Positions 24,789 through 33,451 are shown, numbered from the stretch's first letter. The stretch: 57,165 nucleotides of DNA from Myxococcota bacterium (GCA_029251165.1 JAQXDW010000098.1:1-57165); one strand, 5' to 3'. Translations and numbers: made by a program. Notes: a model not told the origin generated them from the letters alone.

Positions 24789-25838
24789 CTAAGGCGCCTC
24801 GGCCCAGCGCCGCAGCATTGTTGCCACGCTCTCGCCCTGGGCGGTGGCAGAGCTTGGACCGTACCCGCCGGCCAGCAGGTGAACCAGCGGCACGTCAGCT
24901 TCGCGGGCGGCGCTCAGCACCATGACATCGCGTGCAATCAGCCCCTCCGGCGACATCGCCAGTCCGGCGAGTGGATCGTCGCTCAGGACATCTGAGCCGG
25001 CGACATGCACGATGAGCGCAGGCTGTGCCGCAGCCATGAGCTCCGGGAGCGCGCTGGAGAGCGTGTCGAGAAAGGCGGCATCGCCCATCCCGCTGGGCAG
25101 CGAGATGTCTCGGTCGCCGTCGAGCTTGGGGGAGGGGAAGATGCTCCCCTGGTGCATGGAGAAGGAGTAGACGGTCTCGTCATCGGCGAAGAAGGCGTGG
25201 TCGCCGTCGCCCTGGTGGGCGTCTGTGTCGATGATGAGGATGCGGCCGGTGAAGCCATCGGCGCGCAGCTGTGCGATGCCGACCGCGACGTCGTTGTAGA
25301 CGCAGAAGCCGTGGCCCATCTCTGGCCGGGCGTGGTGGAAGCCGCCGCCGAGGTTCACCGCGAAGCCACCGGAGCGTGCCGCCCGCATCGCCGCGATCGT
25401 CCCGCCGACGGCGCGCCGAAACGGCGCGAGCACCCGCTTGTCCGCTGCCGCACCGCCGAACGGAACCGTCACCTCCAGCGCTGCGGAGAGGGCCTGGGCA
25501 TCGGCGAGGCTGCGCAGATAGTGGGGGTCGTGGGCCGCAGCGAGCTGCTCGAAGGTGGCTTCTGGCGGGATCTGGAAGCCGTTGGGGTCAACCAGACCCT
25601 CGCTGCGGAGGTGCGCGGCGATGCGATCGTACTTGTTGATGTCAAACGGGTGCAGGCGCTCGATGCCGAAGAAGCTGACCCGGTAGCCTGGTGAGTAGAC
25701 CACCACTGCGCCGCCCGCCAGCGTGGCCCCGTCGGAGGGCGGGGGCGAGGGCGGCGGGCGCACGAAGCAGGCGAGTCCTGTGAGAATCGCCAGTGCTGTC
25801 GCCAGTACCATCATCCCGAATATCTGCCGCCTCTTCAT
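24789..25838 (-). CDS. histone-deacetylase-fold amidohydrolase, predicted lipoprotein
   Basis: A 349-residue protein of the arginase/HDAC fold. Motifs, numbered from the ATG at 25838, are HPFD (63-66), the catalytic HH pair at 168-169, GFCVYND (177-183), and the zinc ligands D206 and H208 in IDTDAHQGDG. The third zinc Asp lies in AGSDVLSDDPLAG, and the C-terminus has GGY. The HPFD segment recalls class IV (HDAC11-like) proteins. It begins MKRRQIFGMMVLATALAILTGLAC, a good lipoprotein signal, which would place the enzyme outside the cytoplasm, where histones or acetyl-lysine substrates are not expected; polyamine or cell-wall amides are alternatives. Upstream in-frame ATGs exist (25871, with a GGGAGG directly abutting it), so the mature start needs care. 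Confidence 0.87.
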   Translation of the reverse strand: MKRRQIFGMMVLATALAILTGLACFVRPPPSPPPSDGATLAGGAVVVYSPGYRVSFFGIERLHPFDINKYDRIAAHLRSEGLVDPNGFQIPPEATFEQLAAAHDPHYLRSLADAQALSAALEVTVPFGGAAADKRVLAPFRRAVGGTIAAMRAARSGGFAVNLGGGFHHARPEMGHGFCVYNDVAVGIAQLRADGFTGRILIIDTDAHQGDGDHAFFADDETVYSFSMHQGSIFPSPKLDGDRDISLPSGMGDAAFLDTLSSALPELMAAAQPALIVHVAGSDVLSDDPLAGLAMSPEGLIARDVMVLSAAREADVPLVHLLAGGYGPSSATAQGESVATMLRRWAEAP

Positions 25839-25974
25839 CTGCACATGCTTCCATGCTTTGAGTCCACTCATCCTCCCATAGTCTCCAGCAGAGGCCAAAG
25901 GGTTCCAGGCGTGCGCCGATGTTATCGGCTTGCCGTCTGGAGGATGGCGGGTAAACACACCACGTGACTGTGCA

Positions 25975-26400
25975 ATGCCCGTCCTCCTGATCCACGCTGC
26001 CGCGACCCTGTTTATGGTCGGGCTCATCTGGTTCGTTCAGGTCGTCCACTACCCGCTGGCAGGACAGGTCGGGGAGGCATCCTTTGCGGCCTACCAGGCT
26101 GCCCACATGGCGCGAACGTCTTGGGTGGTCGGCCCGCCAATGCTCACGGAGCTGGCCTGCGTCGGCCTGCTGGTCTTCAGCCCGCCAGCGGGCGTACCGG
26201 TCTGGTCTGTGTGGCTTGGAGCCGGACTCCTGGCGGTGGTCTGGGGGTCGACGGCGCTGCTACAGGTTCCGGCACACAGCGCGCTGCTGGAGGGATCTGG
26301 GAGCGTCGCGCACCTCGTCGCCACCAATTGGATCCGCACGGTGGCCTGGAGTCTCCGGGGGCTGCTCGCCATGGCGATGATCGCCTGGGTTGCGCAGTAG
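25975..26400 (+). CDS. four-helix integral membrane protein, function unknown
   Basis: A 141-residue protein with four predicted membrane helices. Conserved-looking residues lie in the first loop (FVQVVHYPL) and around HMARTSWVVGPPM, and the last helix follows NWIRTVAW. Related short membrane proteins are common but uncharacterised. The start is placed at ATG 25975; the open frame begins 15 codons earlier without a signal. It is divergent from the HDAC-like gene (137 bp between starts) and is followed after 9 bp by the YdjM-like gene, with which it likely forms an operon. Confidence 0.75.
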   Translation: MPVLLIHAAATLFMVGLIWFVQVVHYPLAGQVGEASFAAYQAAHMARTSWVVGPPMLTELACVGLLVFSPPAGVPVWSVWLGAGLLAVVWGSTALLQVPAHSALLEGSGSVAHLVATNWIRTVAWSLRGLLAMAMIAWVAQ

Positions 26401-26409
26401 CGCGCCGGC

Positions 26410-27417
26410 ATGGACACCATCACCCAGGCATTCCTCGGCGCGGCCATCGGGCAGGCAGGCTTTCGGAGGCTCGGCCGACGCGCGACAGCGTTTGGTGCCC
26501 TGTGCGGCCTGCTGCCGGACTTCGATGTCTTCCTCGGCATCGGCGATGACTGGCAGGGCCTCGTCACCCACCGGGGCAGCTCTCACTCCCTGCTGGTCCT
26601 GCCGCTGGTTGCGGTGCCCGTGGGCTGGCTGGGCTGGCGGCTCCTGGGCCGACGCGGTGATCCGAAGACCTGGATCCACCTTGCGTTCTGGGGGCTCATC
26701 ACCCACCCCCTCCTCGATGTCTGCACCACCTACGGCACCCAGCTCCTCGCGCCGCTCTCTCGCCAGCGCTTCTCGATCGATGCCGTGGCGATCCTCGATC
26801 CGCTGTACACCCTGCCGCTCATCGTCGCGGTCCTCGCAGGCCTCCGCAGGTCGGCGGACATCGGGCGCAGCATCCGGTGGGCCCGCGCGGCGCTGTCCTG
26901 GGGGCTGGTCTACCTGGCGGCTGGCTGGCTGTGGTCGCAGCACGCTGGGGCAGTGCTGACCGAGCGGCTGGCGACAGCGGGCTTCGTTCCGGTCCACCTG
27001 CGCACGCCTGTCGCGCCGTTCTTTCCGATGCTGCGCCACGGCGTCGCCCGAGATGCTGACGGGCGCGTCGCGGTGGCGACGGTGGTTCCCTGGGCGCCAG
27101 AGCGCGGCACGCTCGCGGTGCTGCCCTCTCACAGCAGTCCCCGAGCCGACACGGTGCTCGCCTCCGAGCACGGCCAGACGCTGGCGTGGTTCAGCGACGG
27201 GCTGCTGACGGTCGACCGAGAGGCGGACGGCACGCTCTGGCTCTACGACCACCGCTACGGAATGTTCACTGACCCCTCCTGGACACCCTTCCGGGCCATG
27301 CTGCCTCCCAGCGCTCCGGTCGATGCGCTCCAGCTCCGGGATCCAGGCAGCGGCGGCGTCCAGATCGATCCGGCTGCAGAGCTTCGTGCGGGCTGGGCGC
27401 TCATGGTCGGTCGATAG
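26410..27417 (+). CDS. YdjM-family membrane-bound metal-dependent hydrolase
   Basis: A 335-residue protein. The N-terminal half matches the YdjM/LexA-binding inner-membrane hydrolase family (PF04307): MDTITQAFLGAAIG, GLLPDFDVF, a metal-site-like THRGSSHSLL and a later HPLLDV with DPLYTLPL. These His/Asp residues are placed as in predicted metal-dependent hydrolases embedded in the membrane by about four helices. The C-terminal 140 residues form a soluble beta-rich domain, probably periplasmic. E. coli YdjM is SOS-regulated; no LexA box was searched for here. It follows the four-helix protein by 9 bp. Confidence 0.85.
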   Translation: MDTITQAFLGAAIGQAGFRRLGRRATAFGALCGLLPDFDVFLGIGDDWQGLVTHRGSSHSLLVLPLVAVPVGWLGWRLLGRRGDPKTWIHLAFWGLITHPLLDVCTTYGTQLLAPLSRQRFSIDAVAILDPLYTLPLIVAVLAGLRRSADIGRSIRWARAALSWGLVYLAAGWLWSQHAGAVLTERLATAGFVPVHLRTPVAPFFPMLRHGVARDADGRVAVATVVPWAPERGTLAVLPSHSSPRADTVLASEHGQTLAWFSDGLLTVDREADGTLWLYDHRYGMFTDPSWTPFRAMLPPSAPVDALQLRDPGSGGVQIDPAAELRAGWALMVGR

Positions 27418-27581
27418 CCCGAGCGGTCCACACCGAGGCCTGGCCGCTTCGCTCCATGAGTCCTCCGGACACCTGGGCTGCGGCCGGCACCAGCCTCATG
27501 CCGCGTGTCCTTGTGAGGGCGGTGCGTGACATGTTGTGTTCTGGCGCTAAGCACCCGTGTTCCCCTACCTCGGAGTCGACC

Positions 27582-28505
27582 ATGGGCTGGACACCAGACC
27601 GGGTACCTCGTCTTGCTGACAAGACCATCGCCATCACCGGCGGCAACAGCGGCCTGGGGCTGGAGGCTGCGAAGATCCTCACCGCCAGAGGTGCTCGGGT
27701 GGTCATCACCTCCCGCAGCCCTGACAAGGCGCGTGCGGCCCTTCAGACCATCAAGGACGCGGTCCCAGAGGCAGACATCGACTTCGTGCTGCTGGACCTC
27801 TCTGAGGCTGACAGTGTCGCGTCTGCCGCTGCAGCAATCCGTGAGAAGTGCCCCCGACTCGATGCCCTGATCAACAACGCCGGGGTCATGCAGACGCCGG
27901 AGATCCGCACCTCTGAGGGGTTCGAGCTTCAGCTCGCCACCAACCACCTCGGGCACTTCCGACTCAACTCCCTCCTCCTGCCGCTCCTTGAGGCCAGCGG
28001 AGGGCGGATTGTGCCGGTCTCCAGCATTGCCCACAAGTTCGGCGCGATCGCGCTGGATGACCTCAACGCTGAGAAGTCGTACGACCCGACGGTGGCGTAT
28101 TCGCAGTCCAAGCTGGCGAACCTCATGTACAGCTTCGAGCTTCAGCGCCGGCTGTCTGCCCGGGACAGTCAGGTCACCAGCATCGCCTGTCATCCGGGCT
28201 ACAGCGCGACGAACCTTCAGTCTGCTGGAGTGGGCTTAGAGGGAGGCAGCACCTTCTTCCGGTGGGTATACAAGGTGACCAACGCAGTGATGGCCCAGTC
28301 CGCCACGAAGGGAGCCTACCCGCTGGTGCTCGCTGCGGTGGACGCAGCCGCAAAGCCCGGTGCTTACTACGGGCCGACGGGCATGGGACAGACCCGGGGC
28401 GCGGTCGGAGAGTCGTTTGTTGACAAGCGCGCCCGAGACGAAGCCGTCGCGGCGAAGCTGTGGGAGAAGACCGAGGCGATGGTCGGCCCGTTCTTCACTG
28501 ACTGA
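27582..28505 (+). CDS. short-chain dehydrogenase, retinol dehydrogenase-like
   Basis: A 307-residue classical SDR with TGGNSGLG (19-26) for NADP(H) binding, NNAG after strand 4, a catalytic Ser in PVSSIAH and YSQSK with the active Tyr/Lys. The sequence SSIAHKFG...YSQSKLANLMYSFELQRRL is typical of the retinol-dehydrogenase/WWOX-like group, which in bacteria includes many enzymes of unknown substrate. ATG 27582 has GGAG 6 nt upstream and starts at the family N-terminus; the open frame extends back to 27456. It is monocistronic in appearance and converges with the phosphorylase gene 18 bp on. Confidence 0.9.
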   Translation: MGWTPDRVPRLADKTIAITGGNSGLGLEAAKILTARGARVVITSRSPDKARAALQTIKDAVPEADIDFVLLDLSEADSVASAAAAIREKCPRLDALINNAGVMQTPEIRTSEGFELQLATNHLGHFRLNSLLLPLLEASGGRIVPVSSIAHKFGAIALDDLNAEKSYDPTVAYSQSKLANLMYSFELQRRLSARDSQVTSIACHPGYSATNLQSAGVGLEGGSTFFRWVYKVTNAVMAQSATKGAYPLVLAAVDAAAKPGAYYGPTGMGQTRGAVGESFVDKRARDEAVAAKLWEKTEAMVGPFFTD

Positions 28506-28523
28506 GCTCAGGACAGGCCGGGC

Positions 28524-29525
28524 TCAAGTCAGGACGCCGTCGGCCTGTGCCCAAGCCATCACGCCGTGCAGGGTCACAGCGATGGCGCGCTCGTCTGCCT
28601 GGCGACACACCGCCGGGTCGAGGTCCATGTGGCTGTCGGTGCCGCCATAGATCCCCAGCACGCAGGCGGCCTGTACGGGGACCGCGGCATTGCCAGCGCT
28701 CAGCGGCGCGGCGTGTCCAGCGGAGGCGGCGGCTGCGAGGATCATCAGCACGCTGGCCTCCATGTCGCTGGCGATGGCCCCGCTGCGGGCGAGGGTTCGG
28801 GTATAGGCGGTGTTGACCGCGCCGAGCGGGCCGGCTCCGAATTCCCGTGCGTACAGGCTGGCCTTGGTGTGGCCCACCCCCACGAAGCTGTGCTCGGCAA
28901 GTCCGGCAGCGTGCGCGCCGGTGACCATCGCCTGAACGGCGACGGGATGGCTGACGGCAGGGAAGGCGGGAGGTGCGACGTGGCTGGTGGTCGTCTCGTC
29001 TCGGACCGCGCCGCTGAGGATGCAGGCTGCGCCAGGAGAGATGTTGGAGTCCATGGCACCGGCAGAGCCGACGCGGACCACCCGCCGCGCGCCGGCCGCG
29101 ATCAGCTCATGCATCACGATCTCGGCAGACGCGGGTCCCATCCCAGAGGAGATGGAGAGGACGTCGAGGGTGTGCCCCCCGAGCCGGAGGATGCCGAGGT
29201 GCGCTGTGAGTCCGCGCGGGTTGTCGATGACCTGAACGTCCTCGAAGTGGGTCGCTATCTGAGCGGCCCGAGAGGAACTTCCAGGCAGGAAGACGGTGCG
29301 ACCCAGTCCGCTGTTTCCGGTGAGGTGATGGGCGCCGAGGTGGATGTGATGCTGGAGCAGGGGAGCCTCCTGTTTGGGGAAGTCTACCCGAGGTGGATGA
29401 CGTCTTGTCGTACGCCCCATTCTCTCTCGCCGGCGGGAGCACGGTGAGGGCGTCTCTGCTTCTTGGATACGGCAGACCGGTGTGGCGGGTGAGGGGACAG
29501 CATCTGTGATGCGCCATCCCGTCAT
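28524..29525 (-). CDS. nucleoside phosphorylase (uridine phosphorylase/PNP family)
   Basis: A 333-residue enzyme of the trimeric/hexameric nucleoside phosphorylase family. It has SSGMGPASAEIVMHEL (nucleoside/phosphate pocket), RVGSAGAM (the RxGTxG-type phosphate motif, with Ser for Thr) and SDMEASVLM (ribose-binding MExxA signature). It should cleave a purine or pyrimidine nucleoside with phosphate in the cytoplasm; base specificity is not clear. ATG 29525 has GGAG 7 nt upstream and gives about 60 residues before the conserved core, longer than usual. An ATG at 29420 would give a more standard length. A TTG at 29555 has no ribosome binding site. Confidence 0.87.
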   Translation of the reverse strand: MTGWRITDAVPSPATPVCRIQEAETPSPCSRRRERMGRTTRRHPPRVDFPKQEAPLLQHHIHLGAHHLTGNSGLGRTVFLPGSSSRAAQIATHFEDVQVIDNPRGLTAHLGILRLGGHTLDVLSISSGMGPASAEIVMHELIAAGARRVVRVGSAGAMDSNISPGAACILSGAVRDETTTSHVAPPAFPAVSHPVAVQAMVTGAHAAGLAEHSFVGVGHTKASLYAREFGAGPLGAVNTAYTRTLARSGAIASDMEASVLMILAAAASAGHAAPLSAGNAAVPVQAACVLGIYGGTDSHMDLDPAVCRQADERAIAVTLHGVMAWAQADGVLT

Positions 29526-29742
29526 GGCGGTCTCCGCTGTGTGAAAACAATGCAAGCTCTGATTTTAGAGCGATAATTTACTGAAGAGTTCCTTCCAAGA
29601 CCCTTTTAGGGAACCAGATGCAGCGCGTCTGAGCGTTCAGAAGAGCAAATAGCAGTATCGTCGTAAAATGGCTGTAAAGGAGGGTTTTGATTCATCGACT
29701 CGGCGATTTTTCGGCAATCATGAAGAGAGCCGGAGGAAGCTG

Positions 29743-31212
29743 ATGGCACAGAACAGCGTTGAGGAAACAGTGCGGGAGCGCTTGCTGCTTGCACTTCATG
29801 ACAAGCCGATAGCTGGCTCGGTCTCAAGCACACTGGCTTCGTTCCAGGGGGCCGATCTGACCGGCCTGAATCTGACGCAAGCCAAGCTTCGCGGGATGAA
29901 CCTCCGGGGAGCGAATCTCCGGGGTGCTGTGCTCGACGGCGCAGACCTCACCGGCACCGATCTGCGCGGCGCGGATCTCTCCGAGGCGAGCCTATGCTCT
30001 GCGAACCTCATCAGCACCGATCTCCGAGATGCCCGCCTGAGCAATGCGAATCTCACAGATGCCAACCTCTACCGAGCCCGCCTCGCAGGTGCGACCCTCC
30101 GACACGCCAGCCTTCTTGGTGCAGGACTCAACGAGAGCCAAATGGAGAACGTGGATCTGCGAGGGGCCAACCTTCGGGACTGCAAGCTCGTCCGGGCGAG
30201 GCTGAAGGGGGCGAGGCTCGACGGCGCCAACCTCCAGCGCGCCTACCTCAACGAGGCTGTCCTCTCCAGTGCAATGCTCATCAGCGCCGACCTGCAGGAA
30301 GCCAACCTCAGCGGCGCGGACCTGACAGACTCTGATCTTCGGGGTGCTGATCTGCGAAGAGCCAACCTGGCAGGCTGTGTTGGCGCACCCGCTTCCCGCG
30401 CAAATTCCAGCCTGTCCGCGAGCACCTATCGCAAGAGCGGGTGGAGAAACACAGACATCGTGGAGTGGCTTCAGGCTGGCAGTATTCTGGTAGATCCCGA
30501 GCGTCTTCCGCAGCTCGGGCATCAATTGTTGAGCCTTAGTCTTGGGTTGATATTATCCTTTGAAGTTCATATTCAGGCAGTGGATTGGTTTGCCTTGTAC
30601 GCCATCATCACGGTATATCGAGAGCAATTCCCGGGCTCCAACATGCGGGTGGTTGCATTTCATGAGGCTGAGGCGGCCACGACCATCCGCATCCTCGCTG
30701 ACGATCCGGTCAAGATGGAGTCTTTTGCGGACATCCTGGTGGGGCGGACCTGGGAGTCTGAGCCGTCAGCGGGGACTGCGGAAAGAGCGCTCACCGATGC
30801 CCTCATCATGATGTCCCCCCAGATCCGGGAGCAGCTGTCTTGGTTGGTGGATCGGGCCCGGTGCTTTGAGCTGTATGTCATCGAGAACACCGCGCTTCAG
30901 AAGTCCCGTGAGTGGCGCATGACAGTCGACCGACGTGCCGCGCTTGCGAGACTCCTGAGGGGGCTGTTCTCGCCGGTGGAGCGCCTCCAGTGGCTTCGAG
31001 AGCGTGCCTCGGTTCCGTCAGACCTGCACGGCAAGGCGGACGAGCAGTGGATGCTTCAGCGCCTCGAAGAGAGCGGCGGATTAACCTCGCAGCTGTTCCA
31101 CGAGCTGATCCAGTACTCACCAGCACATGCACAGGACATCCTGCTCATTGCGCGCCTGTGGGCCGCTCCGATCCACACTCAGCGGCGGTCGGCAGAGCCG
31201 GTGCGCCCCTGA
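29743..31212 (+). CDS. pentapeptide-repeat protein with C-terminal helical domains
   Basis: A 489-residue protein. The GGAGG at 29732-29736, 6 nt before ATG 29743, decides the start. Residues about 33-211 are some 36 consecutive A(D/N)LXX pentapeptides, which fold into a right-handed four-sided beta-helix. Residues about 230-390 form an alpha/beta region that I do not recognise (WRNTDIVEWLQAGSI; a hydrophobic LLSLSLGLILSFEVHI). The last 95 residues are helical and resemble by eye the effector-associated domain EAD1 of bacterial conflict and signalling proteins (LLRGLFSPVERLQWLRE...LTSQLFHELIQYSP). If so, the protein would be an adaptor recruiting a partner with a matching EAD. There are no catalytic residues or membrane helices of certainty. 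It stands alone on its strand. Confidence 0.85.
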   Translation: MAQNSVEETVRERLLLALHDKPIAGSVSSTLASFQGADLTGLNLTQAKLRGMNLRGANLRGAVLDGADLTGTDLRGADLSEASLCSANLISTDLRDARLSNANLTDANLYRARLAGATLRHASLLGAGLNESQMENVDLRGANLRDCKLVRARLKGARLDGANLQRAYLNEAVLSSAMLISADLQEANLSGADLTDSDLRGADLRRANLAGCVGAPASRANSSLSASTYRKSGWRNTDIVEWLQAGSILVDPERLPQLGHQLLSLSLGLILSFEVHIQAVDWFALYAIITVYREQFPGSNMRVVAFHEAEAATTIRILADDPVKMESFADILVGRTWESEPSAGTAERALTDALIMMSPQIREQLSWLVDRARCFELYVIENTALQKSREWRMTVDRRAALARLLRGLFSPVERLQWLRERASVPSDLHGKADEQWMLQRLEESGGLTSQLFHELIQYSPAHAQDILLIARLWAAPIHTQRRSAEPVRP

Positions 31213-31267
31213 AGCGCACTGCGATCCGGAAGTGAAGTGTGTGAGTATTCGCTTTTAATCCTGTGCT

Positions 31268-31342
31268 TCATCTCTCTCCGGTGTCTCCGGTGTCTCCGGT
31301 GTCTTCGGGATCGAGAGCACTGGCCGGCGTCGACGCCCTCAT
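31268..31342 (-). CDS. 24-codon micro-ORF ending in DTG repeats (doubtful)
   Basis: Reading the minus strand from ATG at 31342 to TGA at 31268 gives a 24-residue peptide ending DPEDTGDTGDTGER. The unit is a 9-bp tandem repeat (three TCCGGTGTC on the plus strand, 31277-31303), the same DTG peptide unit as in the two small proteins at 53285-53947. No ribosome binding site is seen. It may be the 3' relic of a repeat-bearing gene rather than an expressed gene. Confidence 0.25.
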   Translation of the reverse strand: MRASTPASALDPEDTGDTGDTGER

Positions 31343-31812
31343 GTCTGCGTCTCAGAAACGACTCATCAGGAACAAAGCATTTCATCTGACGCTGCGGCGG
31401 TAAGCTGAGGAAACGCCTCAACTTCAGAGTGTGGCGATATTGCTTTCAGTGCCATTGGTAGTCGAACTGTTTTTTAGAAACTACTTGCATTTGTGGCATT
31501 TAAGCTATACGATGTCCATCGTGGCAATACACGTGGTCTGTTTTGACCGTTCGCTATGCGTGTTTTTGGTAACCAGAACGGGGTCGTCTCGCAGGCGAGT
31601 CCAGCAACCGGAGGACCACGTATCAGGTCGTCACAGGCAAACAAATCTCGACGCTCCTGGGCTGGAAAGACCTCACGGTTTTCTGCAGCCGACGGCATGA
31701 GTTCGTGGTCTGCTGCCTGTGACAAGTCAAGTCTGATACACTCGGTGCGCCCTCCATTGGCCCTGAGGGGTAAGTGGCGGTGTCAGAGCTTGTCGCTCCC
31801 GCCGGGACTTTC

Positions 31813-31850
31813 CCGTAATCTGTAGCCGTAATCTGTAGCCGTAATCTGTA
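31813..31850 (+). repeat. 13-bp direct repeat x3 before the DUF3553-like gene
   Basis: CCGTAATCTGTAG occurs at 31813-31825 and 31826-31838 and, lacking the last base, at 31839-31850. It lies 19 bp before the TTG start at 31869. An iteron-like operator or a slippage product are both possible. Confidence 0.85.
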
Positions 31851-31868
31851 AGTAAGACCGGAGATACC

Positions 31869-32813
31869 TTGGATTCCACCAACAATGCTGCGGACGGGCC
31901 GCAGCTCTTCCTCCATCGCCATCGTCCCCAGTGGGGAGCTGCACTTCTGGTCAACGAGGGGAACCAGCGGGTGACCTATCAGTTCCAGGATGGCCGCCAG
32001 CGGACCTTCCGGCGTGAATTCTCCGCGATGTTTGAGCCGATCGAGGATCCGGCAGAGGGACTGGTCGGAAACATCCGTGCGCGGAACAACGCCACGCTTC
32101 GCCGAGAAAAGTCTCCGCCAGTGATGACGTTCGCTGAGCAGATTCTGGTCTTCCGATCGATGTTTCCGGCGGACTTCGCCGACGCCCATTACCTCGAGAC
32201 GTGGCGTGGTCAGGAGGGGCGCAACCTCAAGCAGCACCTCGACCCTGATCTCGGGCGGGCCCAGTCTCTCTTGGCCAAGGAGCGCATGAACCAGCTCCTG
32301 GACTCCGGTGAGTCCTCCAAGATCGTCGCGGATCTCATCACGGTCTTCGCTGGCTCCACCCTGATTCGCCCCTCCCGCGAGCTGCACCCCCTTCGCGAGA
32401 TCGAGGAGTCGGATCACCCCGCCCTCGCCAACGGTCTGTTCGCCCTTCTCCATGGAGAAGACACGATGGAGGAGCGCCTCCAGAAGTGGATCATGGCACT
32501 GGAGCAGCTCGGCCTGCCCCTGACCTGGGCAATGGTGACGGTGCCTTCTGCGCTGTTCATGCCCAACGTCGGTCTCCACATCCGGGAGCGTCCGTTCGCG
32601 GAGCAGTCTCGGATCGTCGGCAAGGGAGGACCTCCCGGCAGGCTTCCGTCGCCGTCCGGCTACATGCGCGCCCATGTGACTGCCGCAGATACCCGCAAGC
32701 GCCTTGAAGAAGCTGGGCTCAAGCCCAGAGACATGCTCGATGTCTACGTCTTCATCTGGGAGACTCTCCGGCCTCGTGGCCGAGCGACTCTCGCGCAGCT
32801 GGGTAAGGCTTGA
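31869..32813 (+). CDS. DUF3553-like protein paired with CarD
   Basis: A 314-residue protein. The TTG at 31869 has GGAG 6 nt upstream. Residues about 15-58 (RPQWGAALLVN...RVTYQFQDGRQRTF) match the pattern of DUF3553, a small barrel module resembling the RNA-polymerase-interacting domain of CarD/TRCF and the UvrD tail. The remaining 250 residues are mostly helical and not recognised (FAEQILVFRSMFPADFADAHYLETWRG; a basic C-terminus). The stop overlaps the ATG of the CarD-family gene (TGATG), so the two are translationally coupled. A role in transcription or transcription-coupled processes is inferred from this pairing; the barrel assignment is by eye. Confidence 0.75.
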   Translation: MDSTNNAADGPQLFLHRHRPQWGAALLVNEGNQRVTYQFQDGRQRTFRREFSAMFEPIEDPAEGLVGNIRARNNATLRREKSPPVMTFAEQILVFRSMFPADFADAHYLETWRGQEGRNLKQHLDPDLGRAQSLLAKERMNQLLDSGESSKIVADLITVFAGSTLIRPSRELHPLREIEESDHPALANGLFALLHGEDTMEERLQKWIMALEQLGLPLTWAMVTVPSALFMPNVGLHIRERPFAEQSRIVGKGGPPGRLPSPSGYMRAHVTAADTRKRLEEAGLKPRDMLDVYVFIWETLRPRGRATLAQLGKA

Positions 32814-33337
32814 TGGATGTTGAGAAACTCCAGCCTGGAGTTCACCTCTACTACCCAGGGCTCGGTGTTGGCACCGTCCTGGGGATCCACGAGGTTCAGA
32901 TCGCAGAAGAGTCGATGAAGATGCTGGTCCTGGAGTCTGTCAGCCAGGCTGTGAAGGTTCAGGTCCCGCTCAACAACATCGAAGAGCTTGGTGTTCGCCC
33001 GCTGGTCTCCACGACTCGGCTCACCAAGATGCTCGAGCTCCTGCGCAATCCGACCCCGATTCCCAAGAAGCGTGCCACCTGGAACCGCCGGTTCCGGACC
33101 TACACCGAAAAGATTCAATCCGGCCAGCCGACCGCGACCTGCGAGGTTCTCGCAGAGCTCCACCAGATCCGCCTCAAGAAGGGCTCGCTGTCCTTTGGAG
33201 AGCGTCGAATGTACGACAAGGTCTGGTCGTTTCTGGTCGCGGAGCTGTCGATCGTGAGAGAAGTGGATGAGGCGTTTGCTGCCGCCCTTCTGGAGAAGGT
33301 CTTGGAAGACGGGACCGAGAAGATTCAGGCCGCCTGA
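32813..33337 (+). CDS. CarD-family RNA polymerase-binding regulator
   Basis: A 174-residue CarD/CdnL-type protein. The N-terminal barrel (residues about 8-60: PGVHLYYPGLGVGTVLGIHEVQI...MLVLE...VKVQVPLNNIEELGVRPLVS) is the RNA-polymerase beta-subunit interaction domain. The helical C-terminus (about 70-165) contains KRATWNRRFRTYTEKI and SFGERRMYDKVWSFLVAELSIV, as in CarD proteins that stabilise open promoter complexes. Its length is standard for the family. The start ATG overlaps the upstream stop codon; a TTG at 32810 is an alternative. Myxobacteria carry several CarD/CdnL paralogues, so this need not be the essential one. Confidence 0.92.
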   Translation: MDVEKLQPGVHLYYPGLGVGTVLGIHEVQIAEESMKMLVLESVSQAVKVQVPLNNIEELGVRPLVSTTRLTKMLELLRNPTPIPKKRATWNRRFRTYTEKIQSGQPTATCEVLAELHQIRLKKGSLSFGERRMYDKVWSFLVAELSIVREVDEAFAAALLEKVLEDGTEKIQAA

Positions 33338-33451
33338 GCCGCGCCATGTGTGCTCACTGCTTGATTCAGCGCCTCCGGCATGCCGGGGGCTTTCTTCTGC
33401 CTGGCGGTGCTGCCGTGCTCGGGACGCCGGCTGCTGACCTCTCGTTCACGC

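Larger units (their letters stand above)
31213..31868. other. intergenic region with two short tandem repeats
   Basis: A 656-bp gap before the DUF3553-like gene. It contains the DTG micro-repeat at 31277-31303, a low-GC patch at 31430-31560 and a 13-bp triple repeat at 31813-31850. Open frames of up to 89 codons on both strands lack ribosome binding sites and protein-like composition. Confidence 0.45.

Noticed and set aside
25642..26106. 154-codon minus-strand frame upstream of the HDAC-like gene
   Set aside because: Shadow frame overlapping the real HDAC-like start and the divergent membrane protein.
31431..31825. Open frames in the low-GC patch before the DUF3553-like gene
   Set aside because: No ribosome binding site, no recognisable protein and mutually overlapping on both strands.
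31623..32675. 350-codon minus-strand frame over the DUF3553-like gene
   Set aside because: The plus strand has a good ribosome binding site, coupling to CarD and protein-like composition; the minus frame does not.
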